Source: Cloeon dipterum
Taxonomy: Eukaryota; Arthropoda; Insecta; Ephemeroptera; Baetidae
NCBI RefSeq assembly: GCF_949628265.1
Contig: NC_088789.1
Location: 9,478,886 to 9,542,885 of the forward strand
Length of the DNA stretch: 64,000 nt
Direction: 5' to 3'
The position numbers and the translations under genes were made by a program. Shown piece by piece: positions 12,408 to 24,763 of this stretch (its first letter is position 1; every line of letters begins with the position of its first letter). Below the pieces are notes generated by a model. The model was not told the origin of the DNA and searched no databases. It saw only the letters and a program-made list of their open reading frames with translations.

Positions 12408-14930
12408 ATGGGGATTTTGAAAGTACTGCTCTGTCTTAATTTAGTACTTTTCCCTTTGTCTTGGGCGCAAGTTTTGACTCCACCATGCGCGGCTGATGTG
12501 GGGAGGACCTTGATAGAGGCTGCGGGAGGCGAAGAATGGGCTTTGCGAATGATCGACGCAACAAGCAAGTTCCCGGACGGAATTTTTGTCGGAAATATAG
12601 TCAGCTTTGGCCACTGGGACGAATGTGTGCAGGTGAGCAGTGGAAATGGCATCGAGGGAAAATACTGCAGGGTCGCCGCCACCTATGAAAACGCTGAGTT
12701 TTTTTACAAGTATTTTCAAATCATATTTAATTTGTAATTTCCTATTAGCGATGCACTTTTCAGATTGGAGTTGGAAAAAATAACAAAGATGCAGAGCATG
12801 AGAGCGGCTCCAGCTGGCACTGCGCTAACTTTGAAATTTGGTTTGTGTCTCCCCCAATCTTGCACCACTGACGACTTTGTGTTTGTAGCCGAGCAATTGT
12901 TACCCGTGCTGGACAATGCTACTCAGCTTTCAGTCACCGTAAACCCTGGAGAATGCAGCACACTGGAATCTGTCAATTTACCCATAGACGGCGGCACTAT
13001 TGCAGCAACTGTCATTTTTTCTATGCTAATTGGTTAGCTCTTTCAAATTATTTTTAACGCGAAAAAAATAAAAAATTCTACCATAGCTTTAGTCGTGGTG
13101 GCGACTATTCTGGAACATTTTAACAAGGGCGGGACAGTTGTCAAAGCACTGAGTATGAAGACAACCTACAATGATTTGGTTCGCGTTCGCGAAGGATCGT
13201 TTGACAGCGTAAACGGATTGAAAGTTCTTAGTATGCTCTGGATTATGGTCGGGCACAGATATGATTTAGGCGCCCTGTCCACGGCATCTTCAAATATTGC
13301 TCTCGCCATTGATGTAATATTCTCAAGCTTATTTATATTTTATTTAATAAACAATTGTTTTCAGATGACGCAAAATCCGCTGTTCCAGCTGCTATCGAAC
13401 GTAGGATATCTCGCAGTTGACTCTTTCTACCAAATCGGTGGCTTTCTTTTGGCATTTGGATTTTTCAGAGACATGAAGAGAGGCGCCACCTTTGATGCTT
13501 TCAAATTCTACTTATACCGTTACATTAGGTTTTATTTCCGATTGTAATTGTAAATATTACTTATTTTTTTAATTCAGGATAACTGCCCCATTGAGTATTA
13601 TGATTGTCTTCTATGTAACAATCTTGCGATACATAGGCGAAGGACCAGAGTGGTATCGAATGGTGTATCTCAGATTCATTCACCCGTGTGAAACTTACTG
13701 GTGGGCGGCTATTACCTATGTTAATAACTACGTAGGCGGCCTAGAGGTGTGTTAATTTCATTATAGACTTTTGTACAAAGTTTACCAAATGGCTAGCAAT
13801 GCGTGGAGCAAACCTGGTACACATCGTTGGACATGCAGATGGCTTGGCTGTCCCCTTTGCTCCTCCTGCCCATGCACTACTCACCAAGGGCTGGCAAACA
13901 GCTAGCTTTTCTCGTAGCGGCGCTGTCTTGTGCCATTCCTGCTGCTATTACTTACATTAATAATTATCCTTGGGGTCCCAACAATGTTAATTATGAGTAA
14001 GAGAGCAACTGGATTTCACTCGCTTTAACAGAAACTTATATTTAAATGCATTTAGTCACTACAGCCCGCTCATTTTCACTTATGAAGTTTACTTGCCGAC
14101 GCACACCAGATGCTCACCCTATATTGCTGGAGTTATTCTTGGCTACATTATGGCCAATACTCCACGCAAGATGTACTTTAATTGGGTAAATTTTATCTTT
14201 TTATAAAATCAAACGTCCTATTTGGAATTGAATCGATCCTAGAAAACGGTTGCGTTGGGTTGGATTTTGTGCGCAGGAATCATGCTGACCGTGGTTTTCT
14301 TATTTGCCATTACATTGAAATACGGTAAGTAGTGTTGTGAGAATATTTTAACCAATTCGCATGTGACACAACGTACGCAGATTATGTTTATGAGCCCATC
14401 GCTGCAATGATTTACGGTGGATTCCACCGCTTTGCGTGGGCTGTTGGCCTCTGCTGGATCATTTTTGCATGCAGCAAAGGCATTGGCGGACCCGTCAATG
14501 CTATTCTCTCTTGGAGACTGTTCAACATTCTCGCCCCAGTGATTTACGGCGTATTTTTGGTTCACTTCATGGTCATTGCCGTGCAAGCCGGATCTAAGAG
14601 GCATCCCGATACACTTGAATATTATGACGTGGTTTGTTGAAATATAAACATGTCTGAAATGAGCAGCAATTTCATTTAAAATGAACATTTTTTAGATTCA
14701 CAAGTTTCTTGGGGACATTCCGTTTTCCTTTGTTGGAGGCGCTGCACTCTATTTCGTGGTGGAGGCTCCTGTGATGGTATTCATGAGAATTATCTTCAAG
14801 AAGCAACGCCCTGCCCGCCCTGCTGGTAAATAATTCTATTGAATAATAGTTCAAAACTCGATCAGGACATTCTTTTTAAATGATACCAGGAAAAACCTCA
14901 CCCGAGAAAGCAACAAAGGCTAAAGTTTGA
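12408..14930 (+). CDS. nrf-6: Nose resistant to fluoxetine protein 6-like acyltransferase (copy B)
   Basis: A paralogue of the minus-strand gene at 2293-4765 and a multi-pass acyltransferase-3 family protein. Exons: 12408-12709, 12764-13032, 13087-13313, 13365-13528, 13578-13746, 13797-13996, 14056-14185, 14243-14324, 14381-14631, 14696-14825, 14890-14930. They join in frame to 654 residues. Residues 1-20 (MGILKVLLCLNLVLFPLSWA) are a signal peptide. The NRF domain follows, ending near residue 190. The acyltransferase domain begins near residue 210 with NGLKVLSMLWIMVGHRY. DSFYQIGGFLLAFGFFRD, YRYIRITAPLS, WYTSLDMQMAWLSP and IYGVFLVHFM are typical later motifs and membrane segments. The C-terminal tail is basic (KTSPEKATKAKV). 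All introns are 49-64 nt and sit at the same codon positions as in copy A. The start is fixed by the signal peptide and by the match to copy A. Confidence 0.95.
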
Positions 14931-14989
14931 GATGCGGTTAACTCCCACATATTACATAATTCGACCTGAAAAGAACGGTACATCAGTTA

Positions 14990-14995
14990 AATAAA
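14990..14995 (+). terminator. Poly(A) signal of nrf-6-like copy B
   Basis: AATAAA lies 60 nt after the TGA stop at 14928-14930. It is the first canonical hexamer downstream. Confidence 0.6.
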
Positions 14996-16417
14996 ACTGT
15001 TACCATGATTTCTTGATTGACACCCTAACGAGCAATAATTAATAAATACATTTATAAAACTGTGACGAATTGATGCTGTATATAGAATTCAATAGTTCGT
15101 ATAATAAATTCCTAACAACAAAGCATACAATATTGCTATATTAATTATTACCTCCATACCTCTTGACACCGTGATTGCATACATTGGCAGACAATGCAAT
15201 TCGTTGTAAAGGATTTTCCGCGACATAATTTATCAAAGGGTCGTTTGTCGCGAGATGCAACGAACAGAATAGAGATGCAGTTGTTGCTTTGTGGTGCGGT
15301 TGCTGCAGAACGACATTCTGCTTCCTCTGGAGTGTATTGCAGCACTCGTCAAGTACCCGCACTCATAAACATGCAAACATAATCTCATTAAATTGCGCAA
15401 GCGTTTCCCGTGCACATGCACAGCAACCTTCTCTTTGTCTTGTTCATTTATTTACCGGCATCGAGAGCACTCGCGGGCGCAATGGGGCAAAAACTTTGTG
15501 TACTGCACTCGTCGCTTGAGTTGCAAAATGTGGAAGAGCACACATTTCTACACTTATAGCATTGAGGATATATGCATTTAGAAAAATTACCTCATGCCAA
15601 GGACGACCTATGAAAATAAAAATATAAAAATGAACTGATGCTACCGATTTTATATCAAACTGGATTGCCAATCAAAACTAACTGCTGAATTTTCTCCTTC
15701 ATAGCTTCCAAATGCAAAGCAAGATGTGGAACTGAAATGTGTATAATTAATAATTTTTTCCTAATTCTCTGGGCACTATTGTTGGTATTAGGTAAAATCA
15801 ATGTAATTTTATACATTAAAAGCACTTTTTATTTTCATTTTTCGAAATTCAAAAGTTTTTTTTTTATCACTTTTATTAAAAAAGCAATAATAGTTTCATT
15901 TGTGCGGATCCCACAACAATTAACCATGATGTTTTAAAAACAGACTATCGCAAGTGTCCCAAAAAATATTTCCATTAATAATTATATTTTCAGGTTCGTT
16001 ATTAAAATCTTGAAAAGAGTAAAATAATTTAAAAACAATATTGATAGAAATCGCGGTATCATAAAGTTCTGAAATTTGCATTGCGAATCAAAAATGTGTG
16101 CACCATTATCATCCCATCAAGTTGTGCACAAACCAAACTCGTGCTATATGACGAGGTGAATCTCAATTTGTCTGAGACGCTCAAAGAGCAAGGCGCGCAC
16201 ACACAACTCGTTCGAGTCGCTGCTCTCTTCCTTGATTCAATTACTTTATGCTAATATAATATTGAGAAATCGAAACAGCAGGAGGCACACACACAGCACT
16301 GCAAATGGAAACGGGGGGCTGCTGTTCGGCTCCACTTGCGGCTGTTGCAATTTCAGCCCTGCGCATGTTGATTTTGTCGCCCCGCGTGTTGTTTCAGCGG
16401 CAGCCTCCCGTTCCTTC

Positions 16418-16421
<4 letters not shown>
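14996..16421. other. Non-coding stretch, start of the gene-poor region
   Basis: No coding exon, RNA gene or recognised repeat is supported. Overlapping short open frames near 15140-15670 on both strands have no family motif. This begins an exon-free tract that runs, with small exceptions, to about 44.1 kb. Confidence 0.5.

Positions 16422-16459
<38 letters not shown>
16422..16459. repeat. (GA)n microsatellite, 38 bp
   Basis: An uninterrupted GA dinucleotide run. It creates artificial Arg-Glu or Leu-Ser open frames on the two strands that should not be called genes. GA repeats are binding sites for GAGA factor in insects, so a regulatory role is possible but not shown. Confidence 0.95.
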
Positions 16460-16462
<3 letters not shown>

Positions 16463-16993
16463 TCTCTTTGATACTCGCAAGCGAGCGCCAAGCAGCGGGC
16501 GTAATTATTCAAAAGCATTGTTGTTATTGTTATCTCTGTTCGCTCGCTCGCTCGCTCCGCGTGGCAGTCTGCATGTGTTGTTTTGTCATTAATTTTGCAG
16601 CCGCCTCTGATGCCACCTCTTTTTGTCTCTCGATTATGATTACGTCCCGAATTTTAGCCCTAAAGGAAGAGAGACGCGACGACTCAATCGCGACCGCACA
16701 CTCGGAGATGAATAATTACAAAGAGCTGGAGAACCGAGCTCCACAAATGGAAACTTGAGAAGCTGGAAAATTGCGTTTTATAATCTGATTAAACACATCC
16801 TCTGTGGTTAATCGATTTAAAGTTGACACTTGTGAAAATTAATTTGCCCTAGATTTTCACGTGCATTGCAACCAAGCTGCCTCACACAAATAAAGTTTTA
16901 CTTTTTTAATTAATAAGAATACATTATCTTTAAGCTTGACATTTTTCTCGAAGAAGACACTCGAGGAATGTTCCAATACAGAAATTAATTCCG
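16460..16993. other. Non-coding stretch between GA repeat and foldback
   Basis: No gene is supported. A short CGCT run (CGCTCGCTCGCTCGCT) lies near 16540, and the rest is unremarkable. Confidence 0.45.
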
Positions 16994-17161
16994 GACATTG
17001 TATTTCCTCGTTGCGAAGAGCGTCTTTTTAGTCTCCAACTAGTTTCGGCTTAACAATTGAAGCTCTATTTTCATGGAAATATTATAAAATTAATAAATAA
17101 TTATATATCTCCACTGGTTAAATTTGCAAGGAAAAACTTTGCATCGAGGAAATACAATGTC
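16994..17161. repeat. Foldback sequence with 17-bp perfect inverted arms
   Basis: GACATTGTATTTCCTCG (16994-17010) is the exact reverse complement of CGAGGAAATACAATGTC (17145-17161), with 134 bp between. Inward of the arms the match continues imperfectly for about 8 bp. The interior is AT-rich and has no coding potential. The structure fits a small MITE-like foldback or a hairpin RNA precursor. No target-site duplication was obvious. Confidence 0.7.
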
Positions 17162-19290
17162 TGTTTTTCATTACTACAAACGTAAATTTTAGTTCAAATT
17201 AATTTTAAAATGATGCAATCTTGTGACTAGATGAACTTGAGCAACACATAATAATGTGCTATATTTTTGTTCCAAAAATTTAGCTTTAAGCACTTTAAGC
17301 CAAAGTTGCAATCTTGAATGGCCGAAATTTGCTGCCATTGCATAAAAAGCGGGCCCTGATACGGAGCCACCCTGAGGCGAAACAACCCTTTGCCTTAGCC
17401 TGCACGCACGAGATGAATAGCATGTTTTACAGCATGTAGTAATAAGTCAGCTTCAATCTGATACAAGCGGTGGCAGGCGGCACTTTTTGCCTATCGAGAG
17501 GCAGCAGCTCGCTAACAAAAACTTTGGCTGCCGAGCGGGGAACAAAGGTTTCCAGCTGAGTAGAATAACATCTTGCTGCGCTGTTCGCCGACTTCGGCGT
17601 CGGCAAAGGGGTGCGAGCAGAGGGATATGGACCCTCAGGGCGTGAAGTCTGATGGAAACTCGCTCGTCGACAGATCTCTGCTACTGGAATGATGACTTTT
17701 TAATAAAACAAAAAAGCGCCGTCTTTGTTTCTGATAACAAAGGAGAAGTATTTCAACTTTTGCTCATTCATTTCCGCCGCAAATATTTAAGGAAGGCTTC
17801 GTTCTTCTTGTGTTTGCTGTCTTATCAATTGTTATTATTATTCTCTGGCCGGGAGGAAGGAAGTGTGGCTTTCCTTCATCCCCACAAGAATTTTGGCTCC
17901 GCTTTACTTTTGACATCGAAAACAAATAGTTGAAAGTAAAGAAAGTAGCAGAGGAAAATATATGAAAATACTTTTATTGTGTAAACGTAAACCCAATTTC
18001 TCCTAAGAGCTGAGTTATAGAATAAAAAATTGATAAATATTCTTTCCAATATCTATATAGTTAAAGCATCAACGTTTGCAAATAAGCCAGTTGTCAAAAT
18101 GTGTCTTGATCTGAGGAGTGGAAAGGATAGATCGTTTACCAAAACATTTTTATCCTGCAAAAGAGCATTAAATCTGGAATCAAATTGCTAAAAATTGACT
18201 CTAGATTGAATTTTCATGCTTAAAACCATTTAATTGAAAAAAGGAAACAAATAATTTTTCTTCAAGACTTTTTATTTGTAATAACAAAACTTTCTAATAA
18301 CCCGGCGCCATTTATCAGATTAGAAACTCATGTTTTGTGAGCTACACACTCTTCAATATCAACTTCAGACGCGTTCAGCTTTGTTCTAAGTTAAAAAGAA
18401 ACAGTGCTTTTTAGTTAAACACAGCACGCTGGAGCGGAGCACTTAAGTAAAGTGAAAAACAAAAGAGTGAATTAGGGCGCTCTTGCAGCGGACGCAAGGG
18501 ACCGCCGGCAGGCAGCAGAGCAAACAAAAATGACCAAAACGTAATTTGGTCCAGATGGGCCCCAGTGCAGGCAGACGCAAACTCTTTCTCATACGTGGAA
18601 CCGCAACGCGCCGAGAAGGAAAATGAGTGGCGAAAATAAATAGGCGCCGCCGACTGCTGGTGTCGCACATATATTTGAACAGGACTGCCGTTTCACTATA
18701 TTGGAATATGTACGTAGGTCGGAGTGCGTTTCGTTCAGCGGCAGCACGTCGACGACACGCAGACAGAGAAGGCTTCAAAGGACAGGACTGCTCCTTTGAT
18801 GTCGCGGACAAGACGACACACCTGGTTACAGCTTGCGGTTGACAAATTTCGGACTCGACAAGCATAGATTAAATGGACTGCTAGGAGCGGCGAAAGCGTT
18901 CTGGGTGTCGCGCAACTAAAGCATGAGAACGACTCGTCAGCGAGCTGACTGATCAAACGGTTATTGTGCACTTTTCTTTGGTGATGATTTTTTGTGCCGC
19001 AAGTTGTGCTTAATTTCTTATTAAAAAATGCTATAAATATGTAATTGAAATTTAAAAAGTCATTGTCTGAAAAAATATATTTGGAAATTACTAGTACGTT
19101 ATGAAATGGCGACGAGTAAAATTTGTATAAATAATATAATTGTTTCCAAAACGCATCTGTTAATAAACAGCGTCTTAAATAAAACGTGAATATTTTAGAA
19201 AATCAATTGTTGGTCATCGTGGGAAAGTTGTTTGGCATCAAACGTAGATTATTTTGGATACCAAATTTTTGTGTTTACCACAAACAGAGT
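17162..19290. other. Non-coding stretch without a recognised gene
   Basis: Open frames on both strands around 18400-18970 reach 140 codons but have no domain, no splice context and Cys/Arg/Ser-rich low-quality composition. I treat them as chance. No RNA gene is seen. Confidence 0.45.
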
Positions 19291-19485
19291 CAAAGTTACA
19301 AATCGCCAAAAGCATCACCTTTTTCAAAAATCACAAATTTTGAACCCCTGTAAAATGTGCAATTTTTGGAATTTTCACCTAATATTTTAGGGTTCAATTT
19401 AAGTCCCCTAAGGCAACATCTCCACCGAATTTCATCAAGATCTGATGACCACTTGCCAAACAGTGGTTCATTTAATAGGGATCCT
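19291..19485. repeat. Possible dispersed-repeat fragment
   Basis: The minus strand carries GTGGTCATCAGATCTTGATG followed by AAATTCGGTGGAGATGTT and a run of A/T-rich text. The style is reminiscent of old dispersed repeats in insect genomes. It is open in one frame, yet the translation is basic and matches no family. The call rests on impression only; a copy-number count would settle it. Confidence 0.2.
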
Positions 19486-19707
19486 TCCTTTTGATTTTTT
19501 TTTATTATTATACTAATCAGATGTTTTATTTTTTTCCGCTTTTTTCTCTCCATTCTTTGCAAGTTTTTGGGTTATTTAATTGTTTTATTTGTATTTTTAC
19601 CTCGTTATTTGCATGACAGGTTATTGAGTAGTAATCAGATACATACTGCACATAACATTTCGAATTTCTATCGTGGCAATTAGATATATGGGTTACATAA
19701 TTTTCTT

Positions 19708-20145
19708 TTACTGACAGCTAGGCACATAGTCAGCAGGAGTAGATTCAAAGCAAAGGTAATGTTCCACTGTAACTGTAATGCCCGCTTCCTTCAGTTTCTT
19801 TTTGGCGGTTCGCTCACTGCAAGGAAAGTTGGCCTGCTTCATGACCTCCTTCAGATGGAAGTACTGTGGTTGGCGACGAACCAAGCTGACCAGGCACTGG
19901 ACATCCTCAGAAGTAGTCCTTGGGTTCTTCCGCTTAAGCTTCTCTCTCTGCTGTTCTTCTTGGTAGTTGGTTACGGTGTTAGCTTTGAGGCCCACGTCAC
20001 CTGCGATCTTCTCTCCACCTTGGATTTTGGCGGTGGCACCCTCTCGCTTCCCTGCTGCGCTCCTGCGGAAAACTGGATCCTTCCGTTTGGGCCTGGGTTT
20101 TTCAGCAGAGTCCTTGTCGTTGTCCAGTCCTTGAACATCCCCCAT
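19708..20145 (-). CDS. Intronless Tc1/paired-like helix-turn-helix protein, no DDE domain
   Basis: A single-exon frame of 145 residues with a strong start context (TTCCACCATGG). Residues 1-40 are charged and disordered-looking, with a basic KPRPKRK patch. Residues about 40-62 (GGEKIAGDVGLKANTVTNY) read as a first helix-turn-helix. After a basic linker (KLKRKNPRTTSED), residues about 78-122 read as a second helix-turn-helix with SERTAKKKLKEAGI as recognition helix. This two-part layout, joined by a basic linker, is that of the N-terminal DNA-binding region of Tc1/mariner transposases and of paired domains. The frame stops 23 residues later, so the catalytic DDE domain is missing, and none is seen downstream. 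It may be a truncated transposon remnant or a domesticated DNA-binding protein. I do not recognise an orthologue. Confidence 0.5.
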   Translation of the reverse strand: MGDVQGLDNDKDSAEKPRPKRKDPVFRRSAAGKREGATAKIQGGEKIAGDVGLKANTVTNYQEEQQREKLKRKNPRTTSEDVQCLVSLVRRQPQYFHLKEVMKQANFPCSERTAKKKLKEAGITVTVEHYLCFESTPADYVPSCQ

Positions 20146-20181
20146 GGTGGAAGTAGAGGTCTTCAATCGGAGAGAGTAAAT

Positions 20182-20209
20182 AACTGAGGAAATCCTGCTT
20201 ATATATATA
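20182..20209 (-). promoter_or_regulatory. Candidate TATA/initiator promoter of the HTH gene
   Basis: On the minus strand a TATATATATAAG run (20209-20198) is followed by TCAGTT (20187-20182), the arthropod initiator consensus. The spacing is about 24 nt, slightly short for a classic pair. The leader to the ATG at 20145 would be about 40 nt. The combination with a good Kozak context argues that the ORF is expressed, but AT-rich DNA makes TATA matches common. Confidence 0.35.
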
Positions 20210-23200
20210 ATATCTGCTAATTGATATGACAAAATCCAACTTAGTTTTTTAGCAGTTTTGAATTTAAATTTTTCTTTTATTGTAAATAAGGAATAAATTA
20301 AAATAAATAAATATATTACATATTTTAACATTTTAATAAAAAGATATATTATTATTTATTTTTTCTAAAACATAAGCAGCAAAATAAAATATAATTTTTT
20401 ATTATGTTATGTGAAATTTCTAACAATTTTTAAGGAAATAAGCTTTCTGTGGTTAGCACGCATCCAGATGGCACTGCGTGCATCTAACACATAAATAAGC
20501 AATAATAATATTGCCAATGTTAATTAACTCTCATACAACTTTCATATTTATAATTAATCAATTGCCAACTTAAATACAGTTAAAACAAACAATTCTGCGC
20601 GAAACTATTTCAGCCTTGTTAAATAGCGTATTACCGGGTTATTCACAATTTGATTAAAGAGAAATCAATTTTCGCGTAAATATGTGTTACTCTAATTGGC
20701 CTTAACAATTGCACATTTCCATTCCTTACAATTAGTAACAACGAATAGGAATACTGAGACTGAGTAGCCATTACAAATGTTTTCATTATTCACTTAAAAT
20801 TTTAATAAGCGAAATCAACAATTCCTGATTTCCCACTTAAGTTTATCCAACACTTAAATTATATTTTTGGAAGACCACTAACAGAAAGCAGCTTATGTTA
20901 TGGAGTTTTTAATAAACCCACACACACTCGCAGGAAAAAAATGAAATTTGCATTTCATATTTTACTGCATGCTTCTTCTCCCCTTATAACTGCATATCGC
21001 TTTTTTATGTGATAACTCTCTGCAGGGGGCGAAACAATTTCCCTATTTTATTGCTCGATGTTGCCATTGCATTATTGCTCGGGGATTTTTATGCTTGGTC
21101 GTCAAAAAATGTCACGCTTTGAGAGAGGAAAAGCGGTAAATAAGAAAATAAGGTGTATATAAAAATAACGGTACCTCCTGAGAAATGGACGATGCTTAAC
21201 TTTATTGTTGTCTCCTGAGATAAAATCTGCGCGCCAATAAAATCAAGGCCGAAAGTGAAGTATGATATTCATGTTTATCAATACTTGAAGGGAAACATGT
21301 TACAGCTATCACTATATATACAGATTGAATTAAAAACTAGGGGGTTTCGACGTTCGTCGCAATGTGCTAGTGGGGCACATTTTTCCACAAAAATTATGAC
21401 TTGCTCTGGGAATTAATTTCGAGCTTCTCGTAAATCTCCCCTCCGAGAGCCGCTGGCTGACCCTTAGTAATTCGTTTCCCCCGCGCGATATTTCATGACG
21501 AGGATGCCAGGTAATATCAATTTGGAGCCATTTGTCGCCTATTTGAATGAATCGGTCATAAATTCGACATTGGCAATATGCGCCCGGCAAATTTTATACG
21601 TTCCTTTTATTTTCCTTCCATTTGCACGGCCGAATGAGCTGATATAGGCTGAAGGAAATAATTTATCAAAGTCGCCGCCACGCTGAAGATGACGCCCGTA
21701 TTCATCATTCGCAGCCAGGGGCCTTTTAAAAAGTGTGTGCGCCCCCTTGCATCCTCACATCAGTCTCGAGGCAAAAAATATTATATGACAAGACGATGTG
21801 TCCGCCGACCATGTTAATAATGATAATCGTTCCAGCAGCGCGACGAAAAATGCCCTCTGCACTCGCTGTGCACCAATACTTTTCTCCTATCATTCTTCCT
21901 GCTGCTGTTTTTTATTTAGCTGGGCAGCTTGTTCGCCTAAACAACAGGGGGTGCAAATTGTTTATGTTGCTGCGACCGCTGCCTCGCAAAAAGTGAAAGC
22001 ACTTGGCTGGAAGAAAGCCGGTTGATTAATTACTCCGACTGCTAAGAAATGGATTTTATTCACAGCACAACCGCTATAAACGTCAGTTAGTGAATTCGGC
22101 CCTAGTTAATTTTCTTTAATTAACTTTCCTACAAACCTTGATAATATTGTAGCACACAATCATTCCTGGGTCATCCTTAAAAAAGGATAAACATTTTTTG
22201 TACTCTGAATTGATCATTTGAGCTGCAGTTTTGAAATTAGCTTATACTGAAAAAGGCCATATTTTGCTCCATAGAAATCATGTAAATCTTGTTTTTCATG
22301 ATTTTACGGTGAACCGATTTTGGTTTTGAGTACGTCAAAATAAAACATAATATTAAATGAAAAATGCACAATGGCAGGATTGAGTAAGAAATCGCAGCAG
22401 ATGTTCTACAAAATCAAAAGTAACTTCTGGTACCATCTATTGTATTGACTTTTTTGCAAAGGGTGAATTGTAAGTAAGAGCTATTGATAGTTATGCATCC
22501 CGCGTAGCAGAGACAACCAACACCGGCTACCTACTTTTGACTTTGGTTTTCTCAAGACATTTGTAAATTTTTGCATGATTATCTTTCAAAAACGAACAGA
22601 AAATTTCCTTTTTGGATATGACTATTTACATCATTCAAATTTCGACTAAGACTTGGTTGAACTATTTATCACTTTCTTGAAATTTCATTTTTAATTTGTT
22701 AAACACAGCAAGCTCAATTTTTCTCTCTGCTCTATAGAGTGCACCATAAATCAATCACCCAATGAGCGAGTCATTCGAAAAATGAACCCGTCTCTCCTAT
22801 AACAATCCCTCACTTCCACCCGGCTAGCCGTTTCTTAGAGCTCCAATAATTTATTCTAATATCCTACAGCTGCAGCATTAATCAAAATTATGCGCGACGG
22901 GTTTTTATCGAGGAAAGCGGACGAGCAAACACACATTTGATTTGATCGCCTGATAAATACGAAGCAAGAACATTAATCTCTTCCGATGAAAAAGCAGATT
23001 AGCGCGTGATTTATGCAGCACATCCCACGTTGTCATCGGACGACCTGATTTCAGCCGCTTTGAAATGCACTTTGCGCTCTAAATTTCAGCGCTGACAGTC
23101 GCGCGCGCTTTCATATACATTCTACTCTCCTTGCTGTGCACTTACTATTGTTTCAACTCATTTGAACGCGACGAAAAGAGGATGCACCGTATAGCTGTTG

Positions 23201-24680
23201 TTCTGACGAGCAGATTCGCTCGTTTCTTTGCCTCCTTTTGCATATTGCAAGAAGAGCTGCTTGACGGACTTCTGCCTCTTACGACTGCTTTCTGCTCCTC
23301 TCGCGCTTGAAAGCGCACTTTAGTTGCAGCGAACACCATTAACAGCGTGCTAATTTCAAAAGAATTCACTTGCGAAATTCTTTTTTCTCAAGCTTCAGTT
23401 GAGCTGCACAGTGATAAAATCATACGATTTCGATAGCCTTTCGTTGTACTATTTTTACGTTTATAGTATGTAGTAAAATATAATCATGTCATTTAATTCC
23501 ATTTTTATTTTTTATTTTCTTTGACAGCTAGTAAAGATGAATTAAAAAATGTCGACAAAAATCCCCTATTCCCGTGAAAGCTATACCTTTAATTAATTTT
23601 GAGCTGCTTTCTAGTGATAAACATAAATTAATGCATCCACCCCTTTTACGACGACGTACAGGAGCGTGAATCCATAAATAAAATCTCCGCAGGCTTTGCG
23701 GAATGGAAGCGTCTCCTCGAAGGAGCAACTTTGCAGGTAATAAGTAATAATAATTTCCGTAATTACCCTCTTGCCACCTCGTGAGAGTGCGAGTTCGCCA
23801 AGGAGAGAGAGCAGAGAGAATTAATTATTCTGCAACAATGGTTTGTTTCAAAGGGCTCTTTGCGGATCGCATCTCTCAACGTGCTGAAATGTGCGTTCAC
23901 TCCTGAGTGCGTTAAGAAATTTTCGTTTGCGTATGTGCGTGCTTAATTCTTAATTGAAGCACCCAATTTAAAGGGAAATATCTGAGCTTAAAAGCATATT
24001 GCTTTATATATACATATTTGAAAAGGCTTTTGGGCAAGTCTGCACGCAAATTATCGGATTAGCACTTGAACAAGGTAATGAATTGAACAAATTAATCGCA
24101 CCTAGATGTAAGATTTACAATTATTGGTGTTTCTTATTTTTAAATGAGGTGCAGTTACACATTTCCTTTTTTACAATACAGTTTTTAAGTTTGAAATTGA
24201 AATCGACAGAGATATATTTTCGGTCCAACGAAATATTCAAAATGAAAGTCAAATTAAATTTCAGAATAAAGTCTTTCCCTGCTCTCGAGTAATTTGTTAG
24301 TGAAGATAAACAAAAGTCCATCCCCTTTTCCTTCGGACCCACTCTCTTTGCGAAGACTCTTTCACAAACTTTTGTGCGCACCCAGAGTGCGAAAATTTTA
24401 AAAGGGGCCTAATAGTCGCGAGAGCGGGTTATTTATTAAAGGCGGAAATGTAGCTGAGAGCCGGCGTATGAATACGAGGAAAAGTACTCATCTGCAGCAC
24501 TAATGCCGCCGCCACTGTTTCTGCTGCTGCTGATGAGAACAGTTTTTCGGGACGTTTATTTAGCTGTTCACTTTTCTAACAAGGCAATGCACTTATTTAA
24601 ACAACACAAAAGGCTTATGCGAGTGGCGTGCTACTGAGCGAGAAGACGAGAAGAAGCGGCGGCAAATCCGCACACGCACC

Positions 24681-24683
<3 letters not shown>
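20210..24683. other. Non-coding stretch without a recognised gene
   Basis: About 4.5 kb. No exon, RNA gene or mobile element is supported. A short imperfect stem (AAATCATG / CATGATTT) occurs near 22280-22310 in AT-rich text that may be repeat-derived. Homeodomain-type TAAT cores are frequent but expected by base composition. Confidence 0.45.

Positions 24684-24760
<77 letters not shown>
24684..24760. repeat. (AG)n microsatellite, 77 bp
   Basis: An uninterrupted AG dinucleotide run, the second of three GA/AG tracts in the gene-poor region. The poly-Ser-Leu frame on the minus strand across it is an artefact. Confidence 0.95.

Positions 24761-24763
<3 letters not shown>

Noticed and set aside
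18443-18865. 140-codon minus-strand frame
   Set aside because: Overlaps frames of similar length on both strands; Cys/Ser/Arg-rich and without motif.
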